Positions 16,383 to 24,980 of a stretch of 64,000 bases of DNA are shown here, one piece after another. Where the stretch lies: contig NZ_JALPSC010000002.1 in NCBI RefSeq assembly GCF_023217965.1, forward strand, positions 1,426,001-1,490,000, read 5' to 3'. Both the position numbers and the translations under genes were made by a program. The stretch is from Prevotella sp. E13-27. Lineage in GTDB: Bacteria > Bacteroidota > Bacteroidia > Bacteroidales > Bacteroidaceae. The notes under the pieces are model-generated. The model did not search any database and was not told the origin of the DNA. It was given only the letters and a program-made list of their open reading frames with translations. The stretch's first letter is position 1; every line of letters starts with the position of its first letter.

Positions 16383-18521
16383 TTAGAAGAACAGGTAGCG
16401 GTTATCAACAATCTCTGCTTTCTCTACGAGGTCACCGAATACACGGTTGAGACCCTGCATGCTCTGCATCTTAACCGTCTGTGCCTGAGACTTAGCATCG
16501 AACTGTGCGTTCTCACGCTGCTTCTTCTCAACAACCTGGAACACATAAGCACCTGCGTTACCCTTCACAACCTTCTTGCTGAACTCGCCCTGGTTGGTAG
16601 CTGCAACAGCACCGTTAAGAGCAGGCTCGCTGCCACCTGTAGCCATGATATATACAGGAGCAGAGAATGTGATGTGAGGAACGGTATCAAGGCGTGCGCC
16701 CTGCTTTGCTGCGTCAGCAAGAGTCTTCACGCCATCGAGCTTCTTTGACAGCTGCTCGAACTTCTTCTCGCGCAGAATCTCTGCCTTCAGGTAGTCCTTC
16801 TGGCTCTCCCAGTCAGCATAGCCCTTCTTGTTAATCTTTGAGAGTGCTACGACAAGGAGACAGTCGTTGTTGCCACACTCATAGAGAGGAGACACCTGTT
16901 TCTCCTTAGCGTCGAAGATCCACTTAAGAGCCTCGCGAGTGCCACGAAGTCCAGCTACATAGTGAACAGAATTCTCCATTCTCTGATAATCCTGAGCCAT
17001 GAATCCGAACTCAGCAGCCTTGTCGTTGATATCGTCGATAGTCTTGCAAGAGCTTACGAACTGGCTGAACTTGTTGTATGCCTCAGTATAGGTAGCCTTA
17101 GAGAACTCTATGTTACGCTTGATAACTGCAACGTCGTACTTGTCAACCATTGCCTTGCGAGCTGTTACCTCAAGGACAACATTGCCCTGAGCAAGCTGAA
17201 GGTTCTTCAGGTCTCCAACAGCACCATTGGTGAGAGCCTCGATGAATGACTTTGAGTCAGCATCAACAACAGTCATGCTCTGATACATCTGAGAAGTGAG
17301 CCACTGCTTGTTTCCATCCTGACCATACTTGTGTGCAATAGAATCGAACACTGCACCACCCTTCAGAGCCTGATAGATGCTGTCGGCAGTAGCATGAGCA
17401 GCCTCAAGAGTTTCGCCACCAACTCTGATTGCGCGATACTCTATTGAGTCAGGCATCTGTGTCTTAGCGATGAGCTTAACAACGTTGAGAGTGTTGTCCA
17501 TGCGAGTCTCGAATGGAGCAGATGTCTGACCAACCTGCATAGAGTCAATACGTCCTGCGATGTCTGTAGAAAGAGCAGAGCGAGTAACAGCGAAGCCGTT
17601 ATAAGCTACGAGTGACTTTGCCTTACGGTTCACTTCAGCAGGAGCAACACCGTTAACGAGGTCATTCTGAGCCTCAACCATAGCCTTCATGAGTTCTGTA
17701 CGGTCAGAATCAGAAGCAACTACCTGATAACGCACATACTTAATATCACGGCTCTCGGTGAGCTCCTTGAATCTCTCCTTCAGTTCATTATACTTAGCCT
17801 TCATCTCAGCATCAGACACCTCAATGTCGTTATCGTTGATGCTGTTGTAAGCCAGTGAGCCTAGAACGATGCTGCTCTCAATGTTCTGATCGTTGAAAGA
17901 CGCCTCTTCTGCCACTGGGTTAGAGAGCATGCAGCTTGACAACAGTGTGCGATACTTTGCGAAGAGAAGATTGCTACGAATCTCTTTCTCAAGGTACATC
18001 CAGTACTTGTAAAGTGTAGTGTACTGCTCAGCAGCCTGTCCACCCTGCTCCTTAAGAGTCTTATAGTCATTGAGGAACTTGGTGAGATAAGCCACATCGA
18101 AACGACGTGTCTGCTGATTGTAGAAAGGAGTGTTCACAAGCATTGGGTTAGTGCCCTCTGTAAACAGGTTCTGCATCTCCTCACGTGTAACCGTAAGGCC
18201 CAGCTTCTCACACTCGTCCTCGATCATGGTGTTCATGACAAACTTCTGCCATACCTCATCCTTGATCTGGTTGAGCTCCTCATCAGTGAAGTTTTCACGA
18301 TTATCTCTGATCTTCAGCATCTCCTGATGCTCTTCAACGAGGTCGTTGAACTCCTGTACAGAGAGTTTCTTACCTAACACTTGGCCTACCTGCTGGCGCT
18401 GCTCATTGCTCGTGGCCTGGCACGAGCGGAACAACTCTTCAGCAATGAAGGCAAACAGAGCCAAGCCAATCACTACTACGAGTGTGGGGCCCCAGCTTCT
18501 AATTTTTCCAATTGCTGCCAT
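16383..18521 (-). CDS. PpiD/SurA-like periplasmic peptidyl-prolyl isomerase
   Basis: 712-aa inner-membrane-anchored foldase. Residues 12-32 (WGPTLVVVIGLALFAFIAEEL) form the single membrane anchor. The periplasmic part has a SurA_N-type helical region (LGKKLSVQEFNDLVEEHQEM, then DEVWQKFVMNTMIEDECEKLG) and a parvulin-like region near 340-450 (LEAAHATADSIYQALKGGAVFDSIAHKYG). Length and order fit Bacteroidetes PpiD homologues, which help outer-membrane proteins fold. Last gene of the cluster with lptC and an outer-membrane protein. Promoter at 18580-18587. Confidence 0.9.
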   Translation of the reverse strand: MAAIGKIRSWGPTLVVVIGLALFAFIAEELFRSCQATSNEQRQQVGQVLGKKLSVQEFNDLVEEHQEMLKIRDNRENFTDEELNQIKDEVWQKFVMNTMIEDECEKLGLTVTREEMQNLFTEGTNPMLVNTPFYNQQTRRFDVAYLTKFLNDYKTLKEQGGQAAEQYTTLYKYWMYLEKEIRSNLLFAKYRTLLSSCMLSNPVAEEASFNDQNIESSIVLGSLAYNSINDNDIEVSDAEMKAKYNELKERFKELTESRDIKYVRYQVVASDSDRTELMKAMVEAQNDLVNGVAPAEVNRKAKSLVAYNGFAVTRSALSTDIAGRIDSMQVGQTSAPFETRMDNTLNVVKLIAKTQMPDSIEYRAIRVGGETLEAAHATADSIYQALKGGAVFDSIAHKYGQDGNKQWLTSQMYQSMTVVDADSKSFIEALTNGAVGDLKNLQLAQGNVVLEVTARKAMVDKYDVAVIKRNIEFSKATYTEAYNKFSQFVSSCKTIDDINDKAAEFGFMAQDYQRMENSVHYVAGLRGTREALKWIFDAKEKQVSPLYECGNNDCLLVVALSKINKKGYADWESQKDYLKAEILREKKFEQLSKKLDGVKTLADAAKQGARLDTVPHITFSAPVYIMATGGSEPALNGAVAATNQGEFSKKVVKGNAGAYVFQVVEKKQRENAQFDAKSQAQTVKMQSMQGLNRVFGDLVEKAEIVDNRYLFF

Positions 18522-18579
18522 TTTGCTTTTTTTGTAATATTTTTAATTCTTGTTTTTATACTTTTTTCGAATCAGCCGA

Positions 18580-18587
18580 CAAAATTA
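18580..18587 (-). promoter_or_regulatory. -7 element upstream of the PpiD-like gene
   Basis: TAATTTTG on the minus strand, 58 nt before the ATG at 18521. Confidence 0.5.
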
Positions 18588-18684
18588 GTAATTTTGATTG
18601 AATTATTTGCAAGTTTTATCGAAAAAATGGTTTTTTCGCCTTACAAACAGTCTCTCTTTCTTACTTTTTCAGTGAAATAGCCCT

Positions 18685-19968
18685 TTACTCACAGACTTTT
18701 AGTCGGACGAGTTCAATCTTCGTGGCTGTGTTCTTGACTATTTTAAACTCCCATTTGTCTATCTTAACGACCTCGTTGAGTTTGGGGAAACTCTGGAACT
18801 CGTGAAGGATTAGTCCGCCAATGGTCATATACTCATCACTCTCAGGTAGTTCAAGGTCGAAAAGCTCATTGACTTTCTCTATCTCGAGACGTGCCGAGAG
18901 AAGATAGTCACCGTCCTCAAGGCGCTTGGCAACATAGTTGGTAGAGTCGTGCTCGTCCTCAATATCGCCAAATATTTCCTCAACAATATCCTCAAGAGCA
19001 ATGAGTCCGCTAGTACCTCCGAACTCATCAACGACTACGCCAAGCGACTTTTTCTGAGATAGGAACATCTGCATCATCTTGCTCGCAGCCATTGTCTCTG
19101 GCACGAATATCATTGTTCGGAGGTTCTTCGTCCAGTCTTCAGGGTTACGGAACAGCTCTGATGAGTGGATATATCCCACGATATGGTCAATATCCTCATG
19201 ATAGACAACAATCTTCGAGTGTCCACTCTCTATGAAGCGCTGTTTAAGAGTCTCAATGTCACAGGTATCCTCTACAGCATCTATCTCCGTTCGCGGCACC
19301 ATGCAGTCACGCACTTTCGTATCACTGAACTCAAGTGCATTCTGGAATATTCGTACCTCCTCATCGATATCGTCATCGTCAGTAGCATTGTCTATGCTCG
19401 ACTGCACAAGATAGTCAAGGTCAACCTTAGTAAACTCATGCTCTGCAGCCTTACTATTCATCTTAACTCCGAAAAGTCTCAACAAGCCCTTTGACAGCAG
19501 AGTTGCAAAACGCGATATAGGATAGAGCAACACATAGCAGAGCCACGCTGCCGGAGCAAAGAACGTAAGCATGGCATTAGGGTTGCTTTTGAATATTGTC
19601 TTTGGCAGGAACTCGCCTGTAAACAACACCACGAGTGTAGAAAGCAACGTGTCAGCAGTCACCCTGGCAGCGCCTTCCGGAAGCGATGCAAAGAGAGTGG
19701 CATCAAAAATCTGGGCAAACAGTATGCCATAGACAACAAGAGCGATGTTGTTTCCAACAAGCATGGTGGAAACGAAGTTGTTCGGATGTCGATAGAACAC
19801 AGCCATAGCCCGCTGAGCAATGCCGTTCTTCTCGCGATCCATCTCCGCCCTCAGACGATTACTTGACACGAAAGCTATCTCCATGCCTGAGAAAAAGGCG
19901 GAGAAAAGCATTGTTATGAGGAGTCCTATAATAAGTCCTATGCCTATTGTAGTGTTTTCTGGATCCAT
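18685..19968 (-). CDS. CNNM/CorC family protein (DUF21-CBS-CorC_HlyC)
   Basis: 427-aa membrane protein. The DUF21/CNNM transmembrane domain (residues about 1-190) includes SAFFSGMEIAFVSSN, two tandem CBS domains follow (about 215-335; VRDCMVPRTEIDAVE, then LGVVVDEFGGTSGLIALEDIVEEIFG), and a CorC_HlyC domain ends the chain. Relatives handle Mg/Co efflux; in Bacteroidetes this group includes GldE, a gliding and type IX secretion accessory. Downstream of lptC with a 12-bp gap in the same operon. Substrate not determinable from sequence. Confidence 0.88.
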   Translation of the reverse strand: MDPENTTIGIGLIIGLLITMLFSAFFSGMEIAFVSSNRLRAEMDREKNGIAQRAMAVFYRHPNNFVSTMLVGNNIALVVYGILFAQIFDATLFASLPEGAARVTADTLLSTLVVLFTGEFLPKTIFKSNPNAMLTFFAPAAWLCYVLLYPISRFATLLSKGLLRLFGVKMNSKAAEHEFTKVDLDYLVQSSIDNATDDDDIDEEVRIFQNALEFSDTKVRDCMVPRTEIDAVEDTCDIETLKQRFIESGHSKIVVYHEDIDHIVGYIHSSELFRNPEDWTKNLRTMIFVPETMAASKMMQMFLSQKKSLGVVVDEFGGTSGLIALEDIVEEIFGDIEDEHDSTNYVAKRLEDGDYLLSARLEIEKVNELFDLELPESDEYMTIGGLILHEFQSFPKLNEVVKIDKWEFKIVKNTATKIELVRLKVCE

Positions 19969-19980
19969 TTTCTATTCTTG

Positions 19981-20661
19981 TTATTTTCCTGATTTGCTGC
20001 GTTTCTGTGTGGCTTGACGCACAGGAACTACAGCAGCAGTATCATCAGGTGCAGTTTCTTCAGCTGAGGTTTCTGATGCTTTCTCATCATCCTCAATATC
20101 ATCCTTCACGAAAGAGCCTTTCGAATTGCTGATGGTATAGCGAGTCATCGCCTCATCGCTACGGAAGCATGTGCCTTCGACTGTTCGTTCAGGTGTAACC
20201 AGTCGCGAATATGTGTTAGAGTAAAGTTCGTGATTACGGCCATCCCAATAGAGCTCTTCGCCTGTATATACAGCATCGTTAGATGTGCGGATGTTCACTC
20301 TACCGCGCAGTTTCCATAGGTTCAGCTGGTCGAAATACCAAGCTGTGTCTGCCTGCACATAAGCCTGAATATGAAACTGTTCGTCAAACTGTTCGAAGAA
20401 GATGCCTTTCATGAACTCCCATCGTGACGGCTGACGCAGAGTGTTCACTTCCCAGCGCTCTGCCACGATGCGATATTTTATGACACCCGAATCGCTTATC
20501 AGCGTGTTAACGCCATAAGATGTCATCATAGCCACAGAGTCTTCAGGGTTTATGGCATCGGCAGTATGTTCCTTCACATCGCTGCACGAAGCGACGAGCA
20601 GCATGTGAAATGCCACGACAAGCGAGACTAAGGTAAAACGGACGTTTATTCTACTTTCCAC
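19981..20661 (-). CDS. lptC: LPS export protein LptC
   Basis: 226-aa periplasmic component of the Lpt bridge. A signal anchor with lipobox-like LVASCSD (Cys 26) is followed by the OstA-like beta-jellyroll (INTLISDSGVIKYRIVAERWE, with further strands YVQADTAWYFDQLNLWKLRG and EELYWDGRNHELYS). Bacteroidetes LptC proteins are typically lipoprotein-like, as here. The C-terminal 45 residues are acidic then basic and disordered. The start is a GTG overlapping the upstream outer-membrane protein gene by 16 nt. Confidence 0.9.
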   Translation of the reverse strand: MESRINVRFTLVSLVVAFHMLLVASCSDVKEHTADAINPEDSVAMMTSYGVNTLISDSGVIKYRIVAERWEVNTLRQPSRWEFMKGIFFEQFDEQFHIQAYVQADTAWYFDQLNLWKLRGRVNIRTSNDAVYTGEELYWDGRNHELYSNTYSRLVTPERTVEGTCFRSDEAMTRYTISNSKGSFVKDDIEDDEKASETSAEETAPDDTAAVVPVRQATQKRSKSGK

Positions 20662-21926
20662 TTTGCAAACCAGCGTTCATTGAAAGTCAAACCGATATTC
20701 ACACGGAACGTGTTTTCATTAATGAGATTTGAAGCAGATCTCTGCACCCACTGAGCGCTTACGTTCAGTATAGAGCGGTTATTATAAGAGTTCTGAAGGG
20801 GTATTCCGAAGCCAGCACTTACGCTTATCTCCTTTGGCCCATCAGCTCCATTTATTTTATAATAAGGTGTAGCGTAGCCTGCTCCAAGTCGATAGTGTAC
20901 ACGCTTATAGAACTTACGCGCATTAGCATCAGGCACAAAGTCGAGACCGCCCTTAACCTCATAACGGTCTTTCAGCAGTCCACTCTGCAACCCATAATTA
21001 CCACTTGCCGTAACATCAGGATAGTCAAGCTTTCCCCACTGCTGCATGGCAAAGTCAACATTGACAATCAGCTTGTCAGTGTGACGCCAAGAAGCGCCTA
21101 TGCCATAAGTCATTGGAATGGAATAGCCATCAGCCACAGTATATGTCGTGGTGTCCTTGTTACTCACGTTAATAACCTCACATTTAGCATCGCCTTTCAA
21201 CTTATGCCCTACGCCAACAGTGGCACCGACAGTCAGAAGGTCAAGCTTATTGACAAGCTTCTGCCACTGAACGCCGAAGTCGAGCTTATAGCTGCTGACA
21301 TTAGCTGAATAGTTACGCGCTAAGACATTTATGTATGTGGTATTACTGTTGCTTACAGTTTTTTCAATGTCACCCCACAGATAAGATACGTTTACACCTA
21401 CAGACAATGGCTTAGACACTTGCCATCCAGCTCCCAGGAACAGCTGATGCATGCCGCCATTACCCTGATAGGTCTCAGTGATAGTGCCATTTGTATTATC
21501 AAGCCATGTTGATGTGACATATTTATAACCGATGTTTGAATATGGCAGCAGTCCAAAAGCCATTCCTATACGAGGAAGGAGGCGGAAACTGCCAATCGCA
21601 TATTCAAAGTCCGCATTCTTTGCGTTAACGCTTGTTGAGCCTATGCTTGAACTCTCACGGAAGTTTGTGAACTGTCCGGACAGGCCAAGGTCAAAAATCA
21701 TTGTCAGGGAGTCAACAGAAGAATAAGATGCCGGATTTAGCGTATTAACCACGTTTCCTTGCCTAAAGCCTATTCCCGCACCGTTCATTCCACGCAGGAA
21801 GCCCGAAGACTGGTCTGTCAAGACACCTATACCATACTGACTATATGGTGAGTTGGTTCCGCTCTGTGCATGTACACCAACAGCGATTGCCAAAGCGAGG
21901 AATCCAAGATAGAATCGTTTATTCAT
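20646..21926 (-). CDS. Outer-membrane beta-barrel protein (OmpP1/FadL-like)
   Basis: 426-aa protein with signal peptide MNKRFYLGFLALAIAVGVHAQ, then SPYSQYGIGVL and NTLNPASYSSVDSLTMIFDLG, typical of a Bacteroidetes family related to FadL/TodX barrels. Alternating hydrophobic strands continue to the end, which closes with aromatic-rich sequence. Likely role: an outer-membrane channel or assembly-related barrel; substrate unknown. First gene of the operon with lptC, consistent with envelope biogenesis. Confidence 0.82.
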   Translation of the reverse strand: MNKRFYLGFLALAIAVGVHAQSGTNSPYSQYGIGVLTDQSSGFLRGMNGAGIGFRQGNVVNTLNPASYSSVDSLTMIFDLGLSGQFTNFRESSSIGSTSVNAKNADFEYAIGSFRLLPRIGMAFGLLPYSNIGYKYVTSTWLDNTNGTITETYQGNGGMHQLFLGAGWQVSKPLSVGVNVSYLWGDIEKTVSNSNTTYINVLARNYSANVSSYKLDFGVQWQKLVNKLDLLTVGATVGVGHKLKGDAKCEVINVSNKDTTTYTVADGYSIPMTYGIGASWRHTDKLIVNVDFAMQQWGKLDYPDVTASGNYGLQSGLLKDRYEVKGGLDFVPDANARKFYKRVHYRLGAGYATPYYKINGADGPKEISVSAGFGIPLQNSYNNRSILNVSAQWVQRSASNLINENTFRVNIGLTFNERWFAKWKVE

Positions 21927-21950
21927 CGTTCGATTTTATATAACAGCGTG

Positions 21951-21958
21951 CAAAATTA
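21951..21958 (-). promoter_or_regulatory. -7 element of the envelope operon
   Basis: TAATTTTG on the minus strand, 24 nt before the ATG at 21926. Confidence 0.5.
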
Positions 21959-22076
21959 CGAAAAAGTTAGGAGTTTAGGAGTAGCTGTTAGGAGTTTTTT
22001 AGAAACAATGGCAAAAAAAAAGTTAAACACGGAGAAAATAGTCTTCGCTCCTAACCACTAACTCCCAACTTTTCAG

Positions 22077-22084
22077 TACTTTTG
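22077..22084 (+). promoter_or_regulatory. -7 element directly before a GTG start
   Basis: TACTTTTG ends only 4 nt before the GTG at 22089, so a transcript from it would be leaderless or nearly so. Confidence 0.45.
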
Positions 22085-22088
22085 CATC

Positions 22089-23264
22089 GTGAAAAAAACA
22101 GAAATCTTCTTCAGGACGCTTTGGCTGATGTTTATTTGCATTATGCCAATATGTTCCGTGGATGCTGCCGGCAATGACTCCATGAAGATGGACAGCGTTG
22201 AGATTAGCCTCATCACATGCACTCCACACGAAGAGATTTACAGTCTTTACGGACATACAGCCCTGCGCTATCGCAATTTAAGGAACGGTGACGATTTTGT
22301 GTTCAACTATGGAGTATTCAACTTCAACGCGCCACATTTCGTTGCCCGTTTTGTTCTTGGAAAGACCGACTATGAGTTAGGCATAGCGCCACTGGCACCA
22401 TTCTGCAGGTACTACAAAGACTGGGGAAGTAAGGTAACGGAACAGGTGCTGAACCTCACCGATGACGAAAAGGCGCGTGTTGTCCTGGCTCTCATGATAA
22501 ATGCGAGACCCGAGAACAAGACCTACCGTTACAATTTCTTCTACGACAACTGTTCCACTCGTCCGAGAGACATTATCGCGAACAACGTGTCGGGAGTTAT
22601 TGTCTATGCCCCACATGAAGGCGAAGCTCCTACCTATCGCGAGATGCTGCACGAGCTGACAGGGCATCATCCCTGGGCAACGATGGGCAACGACCTGCTT
22701 CTTGGACTAAAAGCCGACCTAAGCACTACTACTCGCGAACAGCAGTTCCTGCCGATGAACCTGATGGCCGATTTCAGCAAGGCACAGATATACACCAACG
22801 GCAGCTACCGCCCTTTAGTGAAAGAAGAGCGGATTCTCGTTGAGCCTGGCATACAGACAGTAGAAGAAGACTTTCCCCTGTCCCCCACCCTTTGTTTCCT
22901 GTTATTCGCCGCGATAGCTGTGACGATAGCAATAGTGGAATACAAGAGACATCGCTGTTTGGTGTGGTTCGACGCCCTACTCATGCTACTAACAGGCATA
23001 GCCGGATGTCTGCTGTTTGTGATGCTCTTCTCCGAGCATCCCACGACAAGCACGAACCTACAGATTCTGCTGTTAAATCCCGTCTCCTTGGCGTTCATAC
23101 CAAGCGTCTTGCTTCACAAGAAAACCATCTATTGGAACATACTATTAACATGCCTGATATTATTCTTCGCAGGCTGGTTCATACAGGACTATGCCGAGGG
23201 TATGGAAATTATGGCATGCTGTTTGCTTACACGTTTTTTAAGCCATAAAAGAAATGACGAATAA
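22089..23264 (+). CDS. DUF4105 (Lnb N-terminal periplasmic domain) membrane protein
   Basis: 391 aa. A signal peptide (residues about 1-28) is followed by the DUF4105 domain with TPHEEIYSLYGHTALRYRN and NFFYDNCSTRPRDII, a Cys/His arrangement resembling NlpC/P60-like hydrolases. From about residue 260 there are four transmembrane helices. The start is GTG, chosen because it gives a proper signal peptide; the next ATG would lack the positive N-end. The catalytic role is unproven. Its last codons overlap the start of the phosphatase-like gene by 11 nt. Confidence 0.85.
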   Translation: MKKTEIFFRTLWLMFICIMPICSVDAAGNDSMKMDSVEISLITCTPHEEIYSLYGHTALRYRNLRNGDDFVFNYGVFNFNAPHFVARFVLGKTDYELGIAPLAPFCRYYKDWGSKVTEQVLNLTDDEKARVVLALMINARPENKTYRYNFFYDNCSTRPRDIIANNVSGVIVYAPHEGEAPTYREMLHELTGHHPWATMGNDLLLGLKADLSTTTREQQFLPMNLMADFSKAQIYTNGSYRPLVKEERILVEPGIQTVEEDFPLSPTLCFLLFAAIAVTIAIVEYKRHRCLVWFDALLMLLTGIAGCLLFVMLFSEHPTTSTNLQILLLNPVSLAFIPSVLLHKKTIYWNILLTCLILFFAGWFIQDYAEGMEIMACCLLTRFLSHKRNDE

Positions 23265-24828
23265 GTACATATACATCACGCTGCTGGCAGTCCTTGGATT
23301 CAAGGCTGAAGCCCATGGACAGGAGATGCGCAGTGCTCCCCGTCTTGTTGTCAGCATTGCTATCGACCAGTTACGCAGTGACTATCTTGAAGCATTCTTG
23401 CCGCTTTATTCCGACAACGGTTTCAAGAAACTGCTTGGAGAAGGAACTGTTTATCAAAGCGCCTCATATCCATTTCTCCCTATAGACCGTGCTTCCGCCA
23501 CAGCATCACTGAACACAGGTGTTACACCTTATTATAATAAAATAGTAGGTGAGCGCTGGCTTGACAGGAAGACGCTGCGTCCTGTCTATTGTGTTGATGA
23601 CGCTCATCACAAGGGCGTACTCACCGACGAAGGCTCATCACCCGAACAGATGAGTACATCGACCATCAGTGACGAGTTGAAAGTTGCCACTGGCGGACGT
23701 GCAATCATCTTCGCCATATCTCCATTCCGCGATGCAGCCATACTGTCAGCTGGCCATGCCGGAGATGGAGCATTATGGATAGACGACAAGACAGGCCAAT
23801 GGTGCTCATCACAATACTATCTTTCGTCATTTCCACTTTGGGCGCAGGCATTCAACAATCTGCAATCGCCTACGCGTAACATCCAGAACGTGACATGGGA
23901 GCCTGTCAACGACCTTGTAGGCAACTTCGCATATTTCATGCAGACAGGTCTGCAGTCGCCATTCAAGCACACCTTTAAAGGCGACAATCGTTTTGCGCAA
24001 TATAAGACCAGTGCCCTTGTCAACGAAGACGTTACCACACTTGCCCTACAGTGTGTGGCAAGCAGTGGAATGGGCAATGACCGTGTAACCGACATGCTAT
24101 GCCTCACATACTATGCCGGCGGCTTCGACCACAAGCCCATGACAGAATGTCAGATGGAGCTTCAAGACACCTATGTGCGTCTTGACCTTGAGATAGCCCA
24201 GCTGATAAAGCAGTTCGAGTTGCGCTTTGGCAAGGAAAACGTGATGTTCGTGCTCACCAGCACCGGCTATTGCGAGGAGGAGACTGTTGACTACCAGAAA
24301 TACCGCATACCATCAGGCACATTCTACCTGAGCCGCACCGCCAACCTCATGAACATGTACTTCGGCGCTATATGGGGACAGGCTGCATATGTAGAATCTT
24401 ATTATAAGAATCAGATATACCTTAACCACCAGCTGCTTGAAACCAAGAAGATTAGTCTTGGTGAAGCAACGAGTCGTGCACAGGAGTTTCTTGCCATGAT
24501 GTCAGGAGTACGCAATGTCTATACCTCATTGCAGCTTATGACCGACAACAACGAGCACCTGCAGCGCGTACGCAATGGTTTCAACGCTGAGCGCTGCGGC
24601 GATGTGGTAATAGAGACAGCTCCCGGATGGCAGCTCCTTAACGAAGACACACAGGAGAAACAGCTAACGAGAGCATCGTTTGTACCATTCCCGATAATCA
24701 TCTATGGTGCAGGCGTAAAGGCTGAGCGCATAACCACTCCCGTAACGACAGACCGTATAGCACCTACCGTTGCACGTGCCATACGAATACGAGCTCCGAA
24801 CGCTTGTTCTTCCGAGCCACTCTTCTAA
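23254..24828 (+). CDS. Alkaline phosphatase-like / type I phosphodiesterase family protein
   Basis: 524-aa exported hydrolase: signal peptide (about 1-22), then VVSIAIDQLRSDYLEAF with the first metal-binding Asp, and PFLPIDRASATASLNTG around the usual Ser/Thr nucleophile position. FVLTSTGY near 330 occupies the place of a further metal site, but the usual DHG triad is not obvious there; the C-terminus has TTPVTTDRIAPTVARAI. The PafA-type fold is clear, while altered metal ligands make phosphatase activity uncertain. Overlaps the DUF4105 gene, suggesting joint action in the envelope. Confidence 0.82.
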   Translation: MTNKYIYITLLAVLGFKAEAHGQEMRSAPRLVVSIAIDQLRSDYLEAFLPLYSDNGFKKLLGEGTVYQSASYPFLPIDRASATASLNTGVTPYYNKIVGERWLDRKTLRPVYCVDDAHHKGVLTDEGSSPEQMSTSTISDELKVATGGRAIIFAISPFRDAAILSAGHAGDGALWIDDKTGQWCSSQYYLSSFPLWAQAFNNLQSPTRNIQNVTWEPVNDLVGNFAYFMQTGLQSPFKHTFKGDNRFAQYKTSALVNEDVTTLALQCVASSGMGNDRVTDMLCLTYYAGGFDHKPMTECQMELQDTYVRLDLEIAQLIKQFELRFGKENVMFVLTSTGYCEEETVDYQKYRIPSGTFYLSRTANLMNMYFGAIWGQAAYVESYYKNQIYLNHQLLETKKISLGEATSRAQEFLAMMSGVRNVYTSLQLMTDNNEHLQRVRNGFNAERCGDVVIETAPGWQLLNEDTQEKQLTRASFVPFPIIIYGAGVKAERITTPVTTDRIAPTVARAIRIRAPNACSSEPLF

Positions 24829-24920
24829 ATTTCCTTTGTTTTCGAAGAGAGACAACACGCATATAATCGCCCAATTATCAAATAATGAGCGATTTATGCT
24901 CGATTGTGCAAAAAAATATC

Positions 24921-24928
24921 TACCTTTG
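24921..24928 (+). promoter_or_regulatory. -7 element upstream of secA
   Basis: TACCTTTG, full consensus, 52 nt before the secA ATG at 24981. It also shows that the longer in-frame ORF start near 24885 is upstream of transcription. Confidence 0.65.
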
Positions 24929-24980
24929 CACGCAATTTTTATCTTTACATTCAAAACGAAAAAACAAAAAACATATAAAA

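Noticed and set aside
24885..24980. N-terminal extension of SecA
   Set aside because: The -7 element lies inside it and SecA homologues begin at [10 protein letters not shown].
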